From Cloacibacterium sp046296655 (GTDB lineage: Bacteria > Bacteroidota > Bacteroidia > Flavobacteriales > Weeksellaceae): 64,000 nt of DNA. Position 1 is the first letter of the stretch. The number at the start of each line of letters is the position of its first letter. Shown piece after piece: positions 40,493-48,857 of this stretch. Both the position numbers and the translations under genes were made by a program. The stretch is taken from assembly GCA_046296655.1 (NCBI GenBank), contig JBKBLE010000009.1, positions 1-64,000 of the forward strand, in the 5' to 3' direction. Under the pieces are notes generated by a model. The model made no database searches. It was not told the DNA's origin and saw only the letters and a program-made list of their open reading frames with translations.

Positions 40493-41374
40493 TTACTTCT
40501 TCACTTTATCATAAATACTGTGAATTAAACCGTCAGCAACAGAAATTTTAGGAACGAAAATTTGTGAAATTTCTGCCCAATTCAGTACTTTGTTGAAAAT
40601 CTCTAGCGCTGGAACAATTACATCTGCTCGGTCTTCTCTCAAATTATGTTTCAGCATTCTTTCTTCTACGGTAAGTTCTTTTAAATCTTTGTAAAATGTT
40701 TTGAGCATATTCGCAGACATTGGTTTTCCGTCTTTGGTTTTGCTCATGCTAAAAATTTTGTTGATATTTCCGCCAGAACCTATTGCTATCATTGGTTTTT
40801 TGCTCACAATTTTGGTTTTGATTTCGCTTTTCATTTCTTCCCAGTTTTCTTTAGTGACTAAATTATTGAGCAATCTAATCGTACCAATATTGAAAGAATG
40901 TTTGTATTTCATTTTGCCATTTTCGTAGTATGTCAATTCTGTAGAACCACCACCTACGTCTATGTATAAATATCCAAAATTTTTGTCAAGTCCTTCTGCT
41001 ACGTGATTTTCGTAGATAAGTGTAGCTTCTTCATCGCCAGAAATAATTTCTATTTGTATCCCAGTTTCCTTTTTTACCAAATCTATAATTTCTTTACCGT
41101 TTTTAGCATCACGCATTGCACTGGTAGCACAAGCTCGGTAATGTTCTACGCCATAAATTTCCATCAATTGAGAGAAAACTTTCATAGATTTAATGACCAT
41201 TTCCTTTCTTTCTTTGCCAATTTCGCCAGTGGTAAAAACATCTATTCCCAATCTGAAAGGAATTCTCAGAAGATTGAGTTTTACGAATTCTGGCTTTCCT
41301 TTTTTAGGTTCTTTTACTTCATTGATGAGCAATCTTGCTGCATTACTCCCGATGTCTATTGCTGCAATTTTCAT
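40493..41374 (-). CDS. Exopolyphosphatase / Ppx-GppA family phosphatase
   Basis: A 293-residue protein of the ASKHA fold that hydrolyses polyphosphate or pppGpp. The phosphate-1 motif IAAIDIGSNAARLLI opens the protein (residues 3-17), YIDVGGGSTELTYY lies near 136, and IAIGSGGNINKIF near 198. It is the short, two-domain form without the C-terminal HD region of E. coli Ppx. It follows sixA with a 3-nt gap on the same strand, so the two form an operon. Confidence 0.92.
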   Translation of the reverse strand: MKIAAIDIGSNAARLLINEVKEPKKGKPEFVKLNLLRIPFRLGIDVFTTGEIGKERKEMVIKSMKVFSQLMEIYGVEHYRACATSAMRDAKNGKEIIDLVKKETGIQIEIISGDEEATLIYENHVAEGLDKNFGYLYIDVGGGSTELTYYENGKMKYKHSFNIGTIRLLNNLVTKENWEEMKSEIKTKIVSKKPMIAIGSGGNINKIFSMSKTKDGKPMSANMLKTFYKDLKELTVEERMLKHNLREDRADVIVPALEIFNKVLNWAEISQIFVPKISVADGLIHSIYDKVKK

Positions 41375-41377
41375 GTT

Positions 41378-41860
41378 TTATATTTCTTTTGGCTTGTGGA
41401 AAAATAAGAAATTTTTCTCTGCGTTTTTAAAATCTTTCCAACTTTCGGCAGAAATTTTAAAAGCTACCACAGAACAAGTTGGCATGTGTTCTATATTTTC
41501 ATTAGTTAGAGAATTAGCAAAATAAGTAATCCCGTTATTATGAGAAAAAATGGCAACATGATCTAAAGAATCGTTAAGATGTTCTATCACTTCTAGAAAT
41601 TCTGTAGGCGAAGCATTGTATAATTCTTCTATTTTTTGAATGTTTTTATTTTCGAACACTTCGGCAAAATATCTGCAAGTAGTCAATGTTCTTTTTGCAG
41701 GACTGGTTACAAATCCATCTATAGTTACAGAAATTTCTTTGAGAAATTTCGCCATTTTAGGAGCATCTTTGTGTCCGCGCTCATTCAGTGGTCGGTCAAA
41801 ATCATCTACGTTAGTTGGCCAATCACTTTTGGCATGTCTTACTAAAAGAAGTGTTTTCAT
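41378..41860 (-). CDS. SixA-type histidine phosphatase
   Basis: A 160-residue member of the histidine (RHG) phosphatase branch. The phospho-accepting LLVRHAKSDW is at residues 4-13, DRPLNERGHKDAP at 22-34, SPAKRTLTTC near 53, and the second catalytic histidine in AIFSHNNGITYFAN near 103. SixA in E. coli dephosphorylates histidine phosphocarrier proteins; the target here is unknown. It is the first gene of a two-gene operon with the Ppx-like phosphatase and is divergent from yqgF. Confidence 0.9.
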   Translation of the reverse strand: MKTLLLVRHAKSDWPTNVDDFDRPLNERGHKDAPKMAKFLKEISVTIDGFVTSPAKRTLTTCRYFAEVFENKNIQKIEELYNASPTEFLEVIEHLNDSLDHVAIFSHNNGITYFANSLTNENIEHMPTCSVVAFKISAESWKDFKNAEKNFLFFHKPKEI

Positions 41861-41927
41861 AGTGTAGAAAAGTTTCTGAGTTTAAAATTAGCAAAAATTT
41901 GAATTTCTACAAGCTGAAAAATTTTAG

Positions 41928-41935
41928 TAAATTTG
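41928..41935 (+). promoter_or_regulatory. Promoter -7 box of yqgF-def
   Basis: TAAATTTG ends 6 nt before ATG 41942; probably leaderless. Its TTG opens the longer frame at 41933. Confidence 0.65.
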
Positions 41936-41941
41936 CAAACT

Positions 41942-42358
41942 ATGAGTCAAGTAGTTGCTATTGATTACGGAAAAGTGCGTTGCGGGATTGCAGCTACGGA
42001 TGATATGCAGTTGATTGCTAGCGCATTAACTACTGTAGAAACCAAAGATATTTTTTCTTTTTTAGAAAAATATTTTTCAGAAAATAAAGTTGAAACGCTG
42101 GTAATAGGTTTACCTACTGATTTAAAGGGGAATTTATCAGAAATAGAGACGGATATTTTAAAATTTATAGAAAAAGTGAAAGAACTTTTTCCCGAAGTAG
42201 AAATTCATCGGTTTGATGAACGTTTTACCTCAAAAATGGCTTCGTTTTTTATCTCTCGAAGTGGGAAAAATAAAAAGCAGAGACAAGAAAAAGCGCTTAT
42301 TGATAAAGTGAGTGCTACCATAATTTTACAGAATTTTTTAGAACAAAAACAAAGATGA
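41942..42358 (+). CDS. ruvX: Holliday junction resolvase-like protein YqgF/RuvX
   Basis: A 138-residue RNase H-fold protein (UPF0081). VVAIDYGKVRCGIAATD at about residues 4-20 carries the first catalytic aspartate; VIGLPTDLKG near 58 and RFDERFTSKMA near 93 complete the site. The family acts in pre-16S rRNA 5'-end maturation and was first proposed as a junction resolvase. ATG 41942 is used because the TTG upstream belongs to the promoter. It overlaps def by 4 bp (ATGA), so the two are coupled. Confidence 0.93.
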   Translation: MSQVVAIDYGKVRCGIAATDDMQLIASALTTVETKDIFSFLEKYFSENKVETLVIGLPTDLKGNLSEIETDILKFIEKVKELFPEVEIHRFDERFTSKMASFFISRSGKNKKQRQEKALIDKVSATIILQNFLEQKQR

Positions 42359-42927
42359 TTTTACCAATCAGAGCATACGGAGACACAGTTTTAAGAAAAA
42401 AAGCGCATGATATTTCGCCAGATTATCCTGAGCTTAAAGAACTTATAGACAATATGTTCGAAACCATGAACGCAGCACATGGAATAGGTCTTGCTGCGCC
42501 TCAAATTGGCTTAGATATTCGTCTTTTCATCGTAGATGTAACTCCATTAGCTGATGATGAAGATTATGAAGATATTGCAGATGAATTGAAAGATTTCAAA
42601 AAAGTATTCATTAACGCTAGAATTTTAGAAGAAAGCGGTAATGAATGGAAATTTAATGAAGGTTGTCTTTCGATTCCAGATGTGAGAGAAGATGTAAGCA
42701 GAAAAGAAACGATTTTGATAGAATATTTTGACGAAAATTTCGTTAAACATACCGAAACTTTTTCAGACATTAGAGCCAGAGTAATTCAGCATGAATATGA
42801 CCATATAGAAGGCATACTTTTTACGGATAAACTCAGTCCTCTAAAGAAAAAAATCATCAAAGGAAAATTGACTAAAATTACTTCAGGAGATATTCATGTA
42901 GGATATAAAATGAGATTTCCGAAGTAA
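42355..42927 (+). CDS. def: Peptide deformylase
   Basis: Removes the formyl group from the initiator methionine of nascent proteins. The three family motifs are complete: GIGLAAPQIG near residue 43, EGCLSIPDVR near 102 and the metal-binding QHEYDHIEG near 144. Length is 190 residues. Here the first motif is followed by an acidic insertion (PLADDEDYEDIADELKD), common in Bacteroidota. It overlaps yqgF by 4 bp and is followed by a heptamer tract and the DUF5606 gene. Confidence 0.96.
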   Translation: MILPIRAYGDTVLRKKAHDISPDYPELKELIDNMFETMNAAHGIGLAAPQIGLDIRLFIVDVTPLADDEDYEDIADELKDFKKVFINARILEESGNEWKFNEGCLSIPDVREDVSRKETILIEYFDENFVKHTETFSDIRARVIQHEYDHIEGILFTDKLSPLKKKIIKGKLTKITSGDIHVGYKMRFPK

Positions 42928-42961
42928 GCAATCTGCTGTCAGCAATTAACAATCAGCAATT
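42927..42961. repeat. Heptamer tract after def
   Basis: Five 7-bp units: AGCAATC, TGCTGTC, AGCAATT, AACAATC, AGCAATT, starting at the def stop codon. Confidence 0.7.
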
Positions 42962-42991
42962 TTTAGAAAAAATTTAAACAATAATAAAAGT

Positions 42992-43026
42992 GGCAGAAAG
43001 CTAAAAGCTGATTGCCAAAAGCAAAA
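42992..43026. repeat. Degenerate heptamer tract before the DUF5606 gene
   Basis: Units GGCAGAA, AGCTAAA, AGCTGAT, TGCCAAA, AGCAAAA share the pattern nGCnnAn. Confidence 0.5.
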
Positions 43027-43038
43027 AAATAATACAAT

Positions 43039-43605
43039 ATGCAGTTAGAAAAAATAATTTCGATTTCTGGGAAACCAGGTTTGTTTACCCTAGTAACGCA
43101 ATTAAAATCAGGTTTTATCGTAGAAGATATTTCTACAGGAAAAAAAACAAGCATTTCTAATACTACTCAAGTAAGTTTATTAGACAATATTGCGATTTAT
43201 ACTTTTGACCAAGAAGTTCCACTTTTTGAAGTAATGAAAAACATTGCTGAAAAATTTGACTATAAAGAAGCCATTAATCACAAATCTTCTGAAAATGAAC
43301 TAAAAGCATTCATGTCTTCAGTTTTACCAAACTATGACGTAGATAGAGTTTACGGTTCTGATATCAAGAAATTGGTACAATGGTATAACTTATTGCAAAA
43401 AGCAGGATATATTAAGCCAGAAGCTTTTGTAAAAGCAGAAGAACCAGCAGTAGAAGACGCTGAAATAGTAGAAGAAAAATCTGTAGAAAAGAAAGTAGCA
43501 GCTAAAAAAGCGGCTCCAAAAGCAGAAAAACCAGCTGCGCCAAAAGCGAAAGCATCTTCATCTGCTAAAACTACCGTAAAATCTACGCAAAGAAAACAAG
43601 GATAA
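43039..43605 (+). CDS. DUF5606 family protein
   Basis: A 188-residue Bacteroidota-specific protein of unknown function. The N-terminal domain (about 1-55) reads LEKIISISGKPGLFTLVTQL and looks like a small beta-barrel; a helical part follows at 70-135 (YDVDRVYGSDIKKLVQWY). The tail from about 140 is a lysine-alanine-proline rich low-complexity segment (EKKVAAKKAAPKAEKPAAPK), reminiscent of nucleic-acid-binding tails. The pairing with def upstream and mazG downstream gives no clear hint. It ends at a strong terminator. Confidence 0.9.
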   Translation: MQLEKIISISGKPGLFTLVTQLKSGFIVEDISTGKKTSISNTTQVSLLDNIAIYTFDQEVPLFEVMKNIAEKFDYKEAINHKSSENELKAFMSSVLPNYDVDRVYGSDIKKLVQWYNLLQKAGYIKPEAFVKAEEPAVEDAEIVEEKSVEKKVAAKKAAPKAEKPAAPKAKASSSAKTTVKSTQRKQG

Positions 43606-43632
43606 TCTCACTTTTTGCAGTAATTTGCATAG

Positions 43633-43669
43633 CTTTGTCAAAGTTCCGAACTTTGACAAAGTTTTTTTT
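43633..43669 (+). terminator. Terminator after the DUF5606 gene
   Basis: A 13-bp perfect stem CTTTGTCAAAGTT/AACTTTGACAAAG with loop CCG, then T8. Confidence 0.9.
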
Positions 43670-43696
43670 ATCACATAATCTCATCCACACATCATC

Positions 43697-44461
43697 ATGA
43701 ATTCCAAAGAACAAAAACTAGAAGCTTTCTCTAAATTACTCGATATTATGGACGATTTACGGGAAAAATGTCCTTGGGATAAAAAGCAAGATTTACAATC
43801 TTTGAGACATTTGACACTAGAAGAAGTCTACGAACTTTCTGATGCTTTGCTCGAAGAAAATCTCACCGAAATTAAGAAAGAATTGGGCGATGTTTTGTTG
43901 CATTTGGTTTTTTATGCTAAAATTGGTTCCGAAAAGAAGAGTTTTGATATTGCAGATGTGATTAATTCACTTAACGAGAAACTCATTTTCCGTCATCCTC
44001 ACATTTATGGAAATGTAGAAGTGAAAGACGAAGAAGAAGTGAAGCAAAATTGGGAAAAACTGAAGTTGAAAGAAGGAAACAAGTCTATTTTAGCAGGAGT
44101 TCCGAAAAGTTTGCCACCGATTATTAAAGCATATCGAATTCAGGAAAAAGTAAAAGGAATCGGTTTTGAATTTGCTTCTGCCGAAGATGCTTGGAAAAAA
44201 GTAGATGAAGAACTAGCCGAATTTCATGCCGAAACCAATCCAGAAAAAAAGGAACAAGAATTAGGAGATGTTTTCTTTTCGTTGATTAATTATGCTAGAA
44301 TTTTGGGAATAAACCCAGATTCTGCGTTAGAAAAAACCAATGCTAAATTTATCAATCGTTTTAAAATTTTAGAAAAATTAGCTCTGGAAAAAAATCTTCA
44401 ACTTTCTGAAATGTCACTACAAGAAATGGATATTCTTTGGGAGGAAGCGAAGAGGTTTTAG
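43697..44461 (+). CDS. mazG: Nucleoside triphosphate pyrophosphohydrolase
   Basis: Hydrolyses NTPs to NMPs and pyrophosphate, cleaning the nucleotide pool and influencing ppGpp-related stress. Two MazG domains are present. The first begins CPWDKKQDLQSLRHLTLEE (about residues 26-44) with the metal-binding EEVYELSDAL and ELGDVLLHLVF. The second is VDEELAEFHAE with ELGDVFFSLINYAR near 190. Length is 254 residues, normal for the full-length form. It is a single-gene unit after the DUF5606 terminator. Confidence 0.95.
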   Translation: MNSKEQKLEAFSKLLDIMDDLREKCPWDKKQDLQSLRHLTLEEVYELSDALLEENLTEIKKELGDVLLHLVFYAKIGSEKKSFDIADVINSLNEKLIFRHPHIYGNVEVKDEEEVKQNWEKLKLKEGNKSILAGVPKSLPPIIKAYRIQEKVKGIGFEFASAEDAWKKVDEELAEFHAETNPEKKEQELGDVFFSLINYARILGINPDSALEKTNAKFINRFKILEKLALEKNLQLSEMSLQEMDILWEEAKRF

Positions 44462-44500
44462 TGGGCGAGTTGGTGTGTTTGTGAGTTGGTGAGTTTATAG

Positions 44501-44520
44501 GGACAAATCGTGATTTGTCC
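44501..44520. repeat. Short palindrome after mazG
   Basis: GGACAAATCGTGATTTGTCC is a 9-bp-arm palindrome. It lies in the convergent spacer next to a GT-rich stretch with loose repeats (44461-44500). Confidence 0.55.
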
Positions 44521-44562
44521 AACAGGTAGAATATTTTGAGATGGAACGTTTAGGTCTTCAAT

Positions 44563-44605
44563 AAAATAATCCTTCAAGTTTCACCTTCTTGAAGGATTAT
44601 TTTTC
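44563..44605. terminator. Bidirectional terminator between mazG and the lipoprotein gene
   Basis: AAAATAATCCTTCAAG pairs with CTTGAAGGATTATTTT, flanked by A and T runs. Confidence 0.88.
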
Positions 44606-44611
44606 TAGAAT

Positions 44612-45100
44612 TTACTCAAAAAAAGTGTGATAAGTTTCCATGGAATGTTCCAAAACATCGATGGTTTTTTCGGCTTCCTGTTTATTAGGAGCTTTTGCGA
44701 GCAAGTCGATATTCTTCATGTGGTCGGTTAACCAAACGTGAAGAGCATCATGCGGTTTTCCTGTCATGGTGCAGCTTTTAATCAATTTTTCGTTGGCGGA
44801 ATTAAGCTGGGCTGCAAGAACTTTGTAATCATCTTTGTCATCGTCAAAATTTTCTAGGAGTTTTTCCTGTTCGTTGATGAAAGGTAGCATTTCGGCATTG
44901 GTTTTCCATTTCTTCCCGTTGTCGAGTTCTAATTTTGTATTTTCAGCGGAATGTTTATCTTGCGTTGCTTGTTCATCGTGATTTTCCGCAACTTGTTCTG
45001 TTTTTGTAGCATTTTCAGTAACAACGCTTTCATTTTGTTTCTTTTCACAAGAATTTAAAATCGCAATTCCAAGGATTGCAGGAACAATTAATTTCTTCAT
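44612..45100 (-). CDS. Hypothetical lipoprotein with His/Met-containing helical domain
   Basis: A 162-residue lipoprotein: the signal peptide ends in AILNSC (lipid-anchored Cys18). A long Glu/Thr/Gln-rich low-complexity linker (about 20-55) follows, then a helical domain with SCTMTGKPHDALHVWLTDHM near 110-130. The Met/His-rich helix suggests metal (for example copper) binding, but this is inference. Similar lipoproteins occur across Bacteroidota. It overlaps the membrane-protein gene upstream by 4 bp and ends the operon. Confidence 0.8.
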   Translation of the reverse strand: MKKLIVPAILGIAILNSCEKKQNESVVTENATKTEQVAENHDEQATQDKHSAENTKLELDNGKKWKTNAEMLPFINEQEKLLENFDDDKDDYKVLAAQLNSANEKLIKSCTMTGKPHDALHVWLTDHMKNIDLLAKAPNKQEAEKTIDVLEHSMETYHTFFE

Positions 45101-45468
45101 TTCTTAAATATTTTAAAGTGGGTTATAGTAAAAATTAAAGTTAGAACGGTACGAAAAGCCAGTGCTTTCACGGTTTTTGTTTCGTAAATTCCGCCCGAAT
45201 TGATATGAAAATATAGAGCGATGAACGTGATTATTAAAATGATGAAAGCAAGAATTAGATGGTACTGCGACCACTTTTTATCCTTAGAAATCCCGAAAGC
45301 GGCAGTCAAATAAAGAAATCCGCAAATGAAATTGGCAATCACGACAAATGGAACATAATTCCCTTCCTTTTCCCGAATACCAAACCAATCGAAAAGTACA
45401 GAACTGCTCATAAAAACAGTAACCAATCCGAAAATTGTTAAAACGAAAAGCAAAATTTTCTTTGTCAT
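45097..45468 (-). CDS. Hypothetical four-helix membrane protein
   Basis: A 123-residue integral membrane protein with four predicted helices (about 5-24, 41-60, 70-90 and 103-120). A conserved-looking FDWFGIREKEGNYVPFV loop follows helix 1. I do not recognise the family. It overlaps the downstream lipoprotein gene by 4 bp, so the two proteins are coupled and may act together, perhaps with the efflux system that lies upstream. No catalytic motif is visible. Confidence 0.75.
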   Translation of the reverse strand: MTKKILLFVLTIFGLVTVFMSSSVLFDWFGIREKEGNYVPFVVIANFICGFLYLTAAFGISKDKKWSQYHLILAFIILIITFIALYFHINSGGIYETKTVKALAFRTVLTLIFTITHFKIFKK

Positions 45469-45516
45469 TTATGCAATTTAATGAAATTAAACTTGGTAAT
45501 TTTCGCAACCTTAACC

Positions 45517-46638
45517 TTAACCTCTCTTCCTGTAATTCCAAACCGCCCAAGAGTTAAAGAAAACAGCCATTCCTAAAATGGAGATAAACTGTGGAATTAA
45601 ATCTTTGAATCCAGAATTTTTGAGCATAATTAATCGAATGACTTCTATTAAATACGTAAGCGGATTAAGAAGCGTCAGTTTTTGAGACCATTCTGGCATG
45701 CTTTCAATGGGCGTGTATAAACCGCTCATCATTATAAAAATCATCATGAAGAAAAATATGGTAAACATCGCCTGTTGTTGCGTTTCACTATAGGTTGAAA
45801 TCAATAAACCAAATCCTAAAATGGCTAAAAGATAAACTCCTACAAAGAAATAAAGTAGTGGTAAACTTCCGTAAATTTCTATCCCATAGACAAATCTGGA
45901 AACCAAAAGTCCCATGGTAAAAGCTACATTTGCCAAAATCCAAAACGGAATAAGTTTCCCGAGGATGAAGGTAGATTTTTTGATGGGCGAAACATTAATT
46001 TGTTCAATTGTGCCAATTTCTTTCTCAGAGACAATGTTTAGTGCCGAAAGCATTCCGCCAACTAGTGTCACAAGAAATGCCAAAATACCGGGAACAAGTG
46101 CCAATCTGTAGTTGTAAAATCTATTGAACCAAAGGGTAACATTGAGTTCTAATCCTGCATTTTTTTGAAATTCTACCAATTGTGGGGAGAGTTTCGTTTG
46201 GATATTTTGGTTGTAATCTTGTAAAATTTGTGCTAGATAACTTCCTCCCAATCCTGCTTTAGTGCCGTTTATTGCATTAATAGCAACCAATACTTTTTGT
46301 TGATTTTCCCTCACCAAATTTTGTTCAAATTTTGGTGGAATTTCTAGAATAATATCTGATTTTTCGCTTTCTATGGTTTCAAAAGCTTTTTGGTAGTCTT
46401 CACCGTAATATTGCAATTTGAAATAGTTACTTGCGGTAATTTTTTGAATTAATTCCCTTGAAAAACTAGAGTGGTCATGGTCTACCACAGATAGATTGAT
46501 GTTTTTTATCTCATAACTTGCAGCTAAAGGCAAGATGATGAGCTGCATCATCGGCGCAACAAAAATAATGGCCAATATAGATTTGTTTCGAAAAATTTGT
46601 CGGAATTCTTTACGAAGTAAGAAGAGTAGCTGTTTCAT
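45517..46638 (-). CDS. ABC-2 type permease (YbhR/YbhS-like), second of two
   Basis: A 373-residue ABC exporter permease. The N-terminal helix (LLFLLRKEFRQIFRNKSILA, starting near residue 4) is followed by a large periplasmic domain (about 45-170) and five to six C-terminal helices. QEIGTIEQINVSPI-type coupling sequence appears as EKEIGTIEQINVSP near 207. This is the ABC2_membrane_3 layout of YbhS/YbhR, working as a heterodimer with the permease encoded at 46860. Spacer element E1 separates the two genes. Confidence 0.9.
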   Translation of the reverse strand: MKQLLFLLRKEFRQIFRNKSILAIIFVAPMMQLIILPLAASYEIKNINLSVVDHDHSSFSRELIQKITASNYFKLQYYGEDYQKAFETIESEKSDIILEIPPKFEQNLVRENQQKVLVAINAINGTKAGLGGSYLAQILQDYNQNIQTKLSPQLVEFQKNAGLELNVTLWFNRFYNYRLALVPGILAFLVTLVGGMLSALNIVSEKEIGTIEQINVSPIKKSTFILGKLIPFWILANVAFTMGLLVSRFVYGIEIYGSLPLLYFFVGVYLLAILGFGLLISTYSETQQQAMFTIFFFMMIFIMMSGLYTPIESMPEWSQKLTLLNPLTYLIEVIRLIMLKNSGFKDLIPQFISILGMAVFFNSWAVWNYRKRG

Positions 46639-46652
46639 TTTAAATTTTAGCG

Positions 46653-46845
46653 TTTTGTCATTCTGAATGGAGTGTAGCGTAATGAAGAATCTATTCTATT
46701 TCTTTATTTAAAAATTTCCAGTCAGGATTAAAGTCTTTTATCAAATTTTCTTTTTTTAATCTTGTCCAACCTTTGAATTGTTTTTCTCTTGCTATTGCAA
46801 TTTCAACATCTTGATTCGTTCCTCATTTCGTTCATAATGACAAAA
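46653..46845. mobile_element. Element E1: deletion derivative of the GIY-YIG palindromic element
   Basis: Ends TTTTGTCATTCTGAA (46653-46667) and TTCATAATGACAAAA (46831-46845) are inverted. The interior is nearly identical to the left part of E3 (48860-49260) up to CAACATCTTG (46804-46813). It then jumps directly to the right-end sequence ATTCGTTCCTCATTTCG, so about 210 bp are missing. It lies between the two permease genes. Confidence 0.8.
46691..46813 (-). pseudogene. Truncated GIY-YIG nuclease gene (C-terminal 41 codons)
   Basis: On the minus strand this reads through the last 41 codons of the GIY-YIG protein encoded at 48895-49203, with a few substitutions (for example PDWKFLNKEIE retained, the preceding part very close). 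The start codon and the whole catalytic YVYIL...YIGFTNDL half are deleted, so it cannot encode a nuclease. It records an internal deletion within element E1. Confidence 0.8.
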
Positions 46846-46859
46846 TGTAATTTTTTGAA

Positions 46860-47966
46860 TCATTCTAACCTTATTTTAAATTTTTTCACAGCAATCGTGA
46901 AAAGAACCATCATCATTCCTGTTAAAATTAAAAGGGATTTCCAGATTACGGAGAGTCCTGTTCCTTTGATCATTATATTTTTAATCATGATATAATACCA
47001 TTTTGCAGGGATAATATTAGACATCACTTGTAGTGGAATGGGCATATTTTCGATAGGAAACATAAATCCGCTCAACATGAGTGTGGGAAGCATAGTTCCC
47101 ATCATCGAAAAAAGCATAGCTTGTTGTTGAGTTTTTGAAAAAATAGAAATTAAAATCCCGATAAGTAAATTGGTGATGATGAAAATAGTGCTCACAAAAA
47201 ACAGCAAAATGATGCTTCCTTTTATGGGTAAATCCAGTAAAAGATAACTTAAAAGTAGAATTACTCCAAGAATTCCCATCGCTAAAATAAAGTAAGGAAT
47301 TGCTTTAGAAATAATGATAAATTGAGGTTTCATAGGCGAAACCAATAGAATTTCCATCGTTCCAGTTTCTTTTTCTTTTACGATGGCAATTGCAGTCATC
47401 ATTACGCAAACAATCAATAAAACGAGTGCAACAACTCCCGGAACGAAATTAGGTGCTCCTTTCAGTTGAGGATTATAGAGCATTCTAATTTCTGGAGAAA
47501 CAGAAAACGTTTGCAGCGTTTCTTTTTGTTGATTTTGATAGAAATCGAGTATAATATTTTGGAAATAATTGGCGATTTGGTTTCCTAGGTTTACATCTGT
47601 TCCGTCAACTAAAATCTGCAATTTTGCTTTTTTTCCTTGCGTTAAATTTTCTGAGAAATCAGAAGGAATAACGAGAAGTAGCTTTGTTTTTCCGTCTTTA
47701 AAAGCGTTTTCAAAGTCTTTGTTAGAAGTCAGATTTTTTTCAATGTCAAAATATTGATTTTCATGAATTTTAGAAACCAATTGTGCTGAAATAGTACTTT
47801 TATCTTGGTCAAAAACAGCTACTTTGGTGTTTTTAATCTCCGTAGAAAGTGCAAAACCGAACAGCAATACTTGTATAATTGGCATTGCGAGAAGTATGAG
47901 CAAAGTTCTTCGATCACGCAGAAGGTGATAAAATTCTTTTCGGATAAAAGGGAATAACTGTTTCAT
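46860..47966 (-). CDS. ABC-2 type permease (YbhS/YbhR-like), first of two
   Basis: A 368-residue ABC exporter permease with N-terminal FIRKEFYHLLRDRRTLLILL, a periplasmic domain at about 45-165 and six C-terminal helices from about 175. VKEKETGTMEILLVSPMKP near 200 is the coupling helix region contacting the ATPase. It is a paralogue of the permease at 45517 and should pair with it. It sits between element E2 upstream and element E1 downstream on the minus strand. Confidence 0.9.
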   Translation of the reverse strand: MKQLFPFIRKEFYHLLRDRRTLLILLAMPIIQVLLFGFALSTEIKNTKVAVFDQDKSTISAQLVSKIHENQYFDIEKNLTSNKDFENAFKDGKTKLLLVIPSDFSENLTQGKKAKLQILVDGTDVNLGNQIANYFQNIILDFYQNQQKETLQTFSVSPEIRMLYNPQLKGAPNFVPGVVALVLLIVCVMMTAIAIVKEKETGTMEILLVSPMKPQFIIISKAIPYFILAMGILGVILLLSYLLLDLPIKGSIILLFFVSTIFIITNLLIGILISIFSKTQQQAMLFSMMGTMLPTLMLSGFMFPIENMPIPLQVMSNIIPAKWYYIMIKNIMIKGTGLSVIWKSLLILTGMMMVLFTIAVKKFKIRLE

Positions 47967-47975
47967 TTTTTATTT

Positions 47976-48060
47976 TGTCATTCTGAATGAAGCGAAGCGT
48001 AATGAAGAATCTCTTATTTAAACAGATTCTTCACTTCATTACATTACGTTCAGAATGACA
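47976..48060. mobile_element. Element E2: ends-only palindromic element
   Basis: An 85-bp element made of two inverted ends. The left reads TGTCATTCTGAA...GAAGAATCT and the right AGATTCTTC...TTCAGAATGACA. It has the same ends as E1 and E3 but no coding sequence. It separates the second ATPase gene from the first permease gene. Confidence 0.8.
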
Positions 48061-48095
48061 AGTGTTTATTTTATTTATTAATTTTTAATTCTTCA

Positions 48096-48857
48096 TTAAT
48101 CAGCACTTCTTTTTGCGCCTCTGGCTAATTGATAAAATACTTCGTCCATGGTTTTGGCTTGAAAACTTTTTTTCAAATTTTCAGGAGAATCAATTGCCGC
48201 AATTTTTCCGTCTACCATGATGGAAACTCGGTTGCAATATTCTGCTTCGTCCATATAGTGTGTAGTGACAAAAATGGTAATTCCTTGTTCTGAAGCATCA
48301 TAAATTAAGTCCCAAAATTGTCTTCTGGTAATTGGGTCTACACCACCAGTTGGTTCGTCTAGAAAAACAATTTCGGGCTGATGAAAAATGGCGACCGAAA
48401 ATGCCAGTTTCTGTTTCCAACCCAGCGGAAGTTCGGAAACCATTTTGTTTTTTTCTAGCTCCAAACCTAATTTTTCAATGAGTTCTTTGCTTTTTTGTTT
48501 GATTTCCTTCATGCTTAAACCATAGATTCCACCAAAAAATTCTAAATTTTCTAAAATGGATAAATTTTCATACAAAGAAAACTTTTGACTCATGTAGCCT
48601 ATGTTTTTTTTGATTTCTTCAGCGTTTTTGTAGACATCAAATCCAGCAACCATCGCTTTGCCAGAAGTGGGTGTGGAAAGTCCGCAAAACATGCGCATTG
48701 CAGTGGTTTTTCCAGCGCCATTTGCACCTAGAAATCCGAAAATCTCTCCTTTTTTTACTTCAAAGGAAATATGGTCTACCGCAGTGAAATCTCCAAATGT
48801 TTTGGTGATTTGTTCGGCTTGTATGGCGATTTCTTTATTCATGATTTGAGAGTTCAT
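48096..48857 (-). CDS. ABC transporter ATP-binding protein (second ATPase of the exporter)
   Basis: A 253-residue ATPase. Walker A FLGANGAGKTTAMR near residue 37, signature around ELPLGWKQKLAFSVAIF near 142, and Walker B IVFLDEPTGGVDPI near 163 are present. The signature is the LPLGWKQ variant seen in the C-terminal half of YbhF. In E. coli YbhF both ATPase halves are fused; here this protein and the one at 49270 are separate genes. The start codon abuts element E3. Confidence 0.9.
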   Translation of the reverse strand: MNSQIMNKEIAIQAEQITKTFGDFTAVDHISFEVKKGEIFGFLGANGAGKTTAMRMFCGLSTPTSGKAMVAGFDVYKNAEEIKKNIGYMSQKFSLYENLSILENLEFFGGIYGLSMKEIKQKSKELIEKLGLELEKNKMVSELPLGWKQKLAFSVAIFHQPEIVFLDEPTGGVDPITRRQFWDLIYDASEQGITIFVTTHYMDEAEYCNRVSIMVDGKIAAIDSPENLKKSFQAKTMDEVFYQLARGAKRSAD

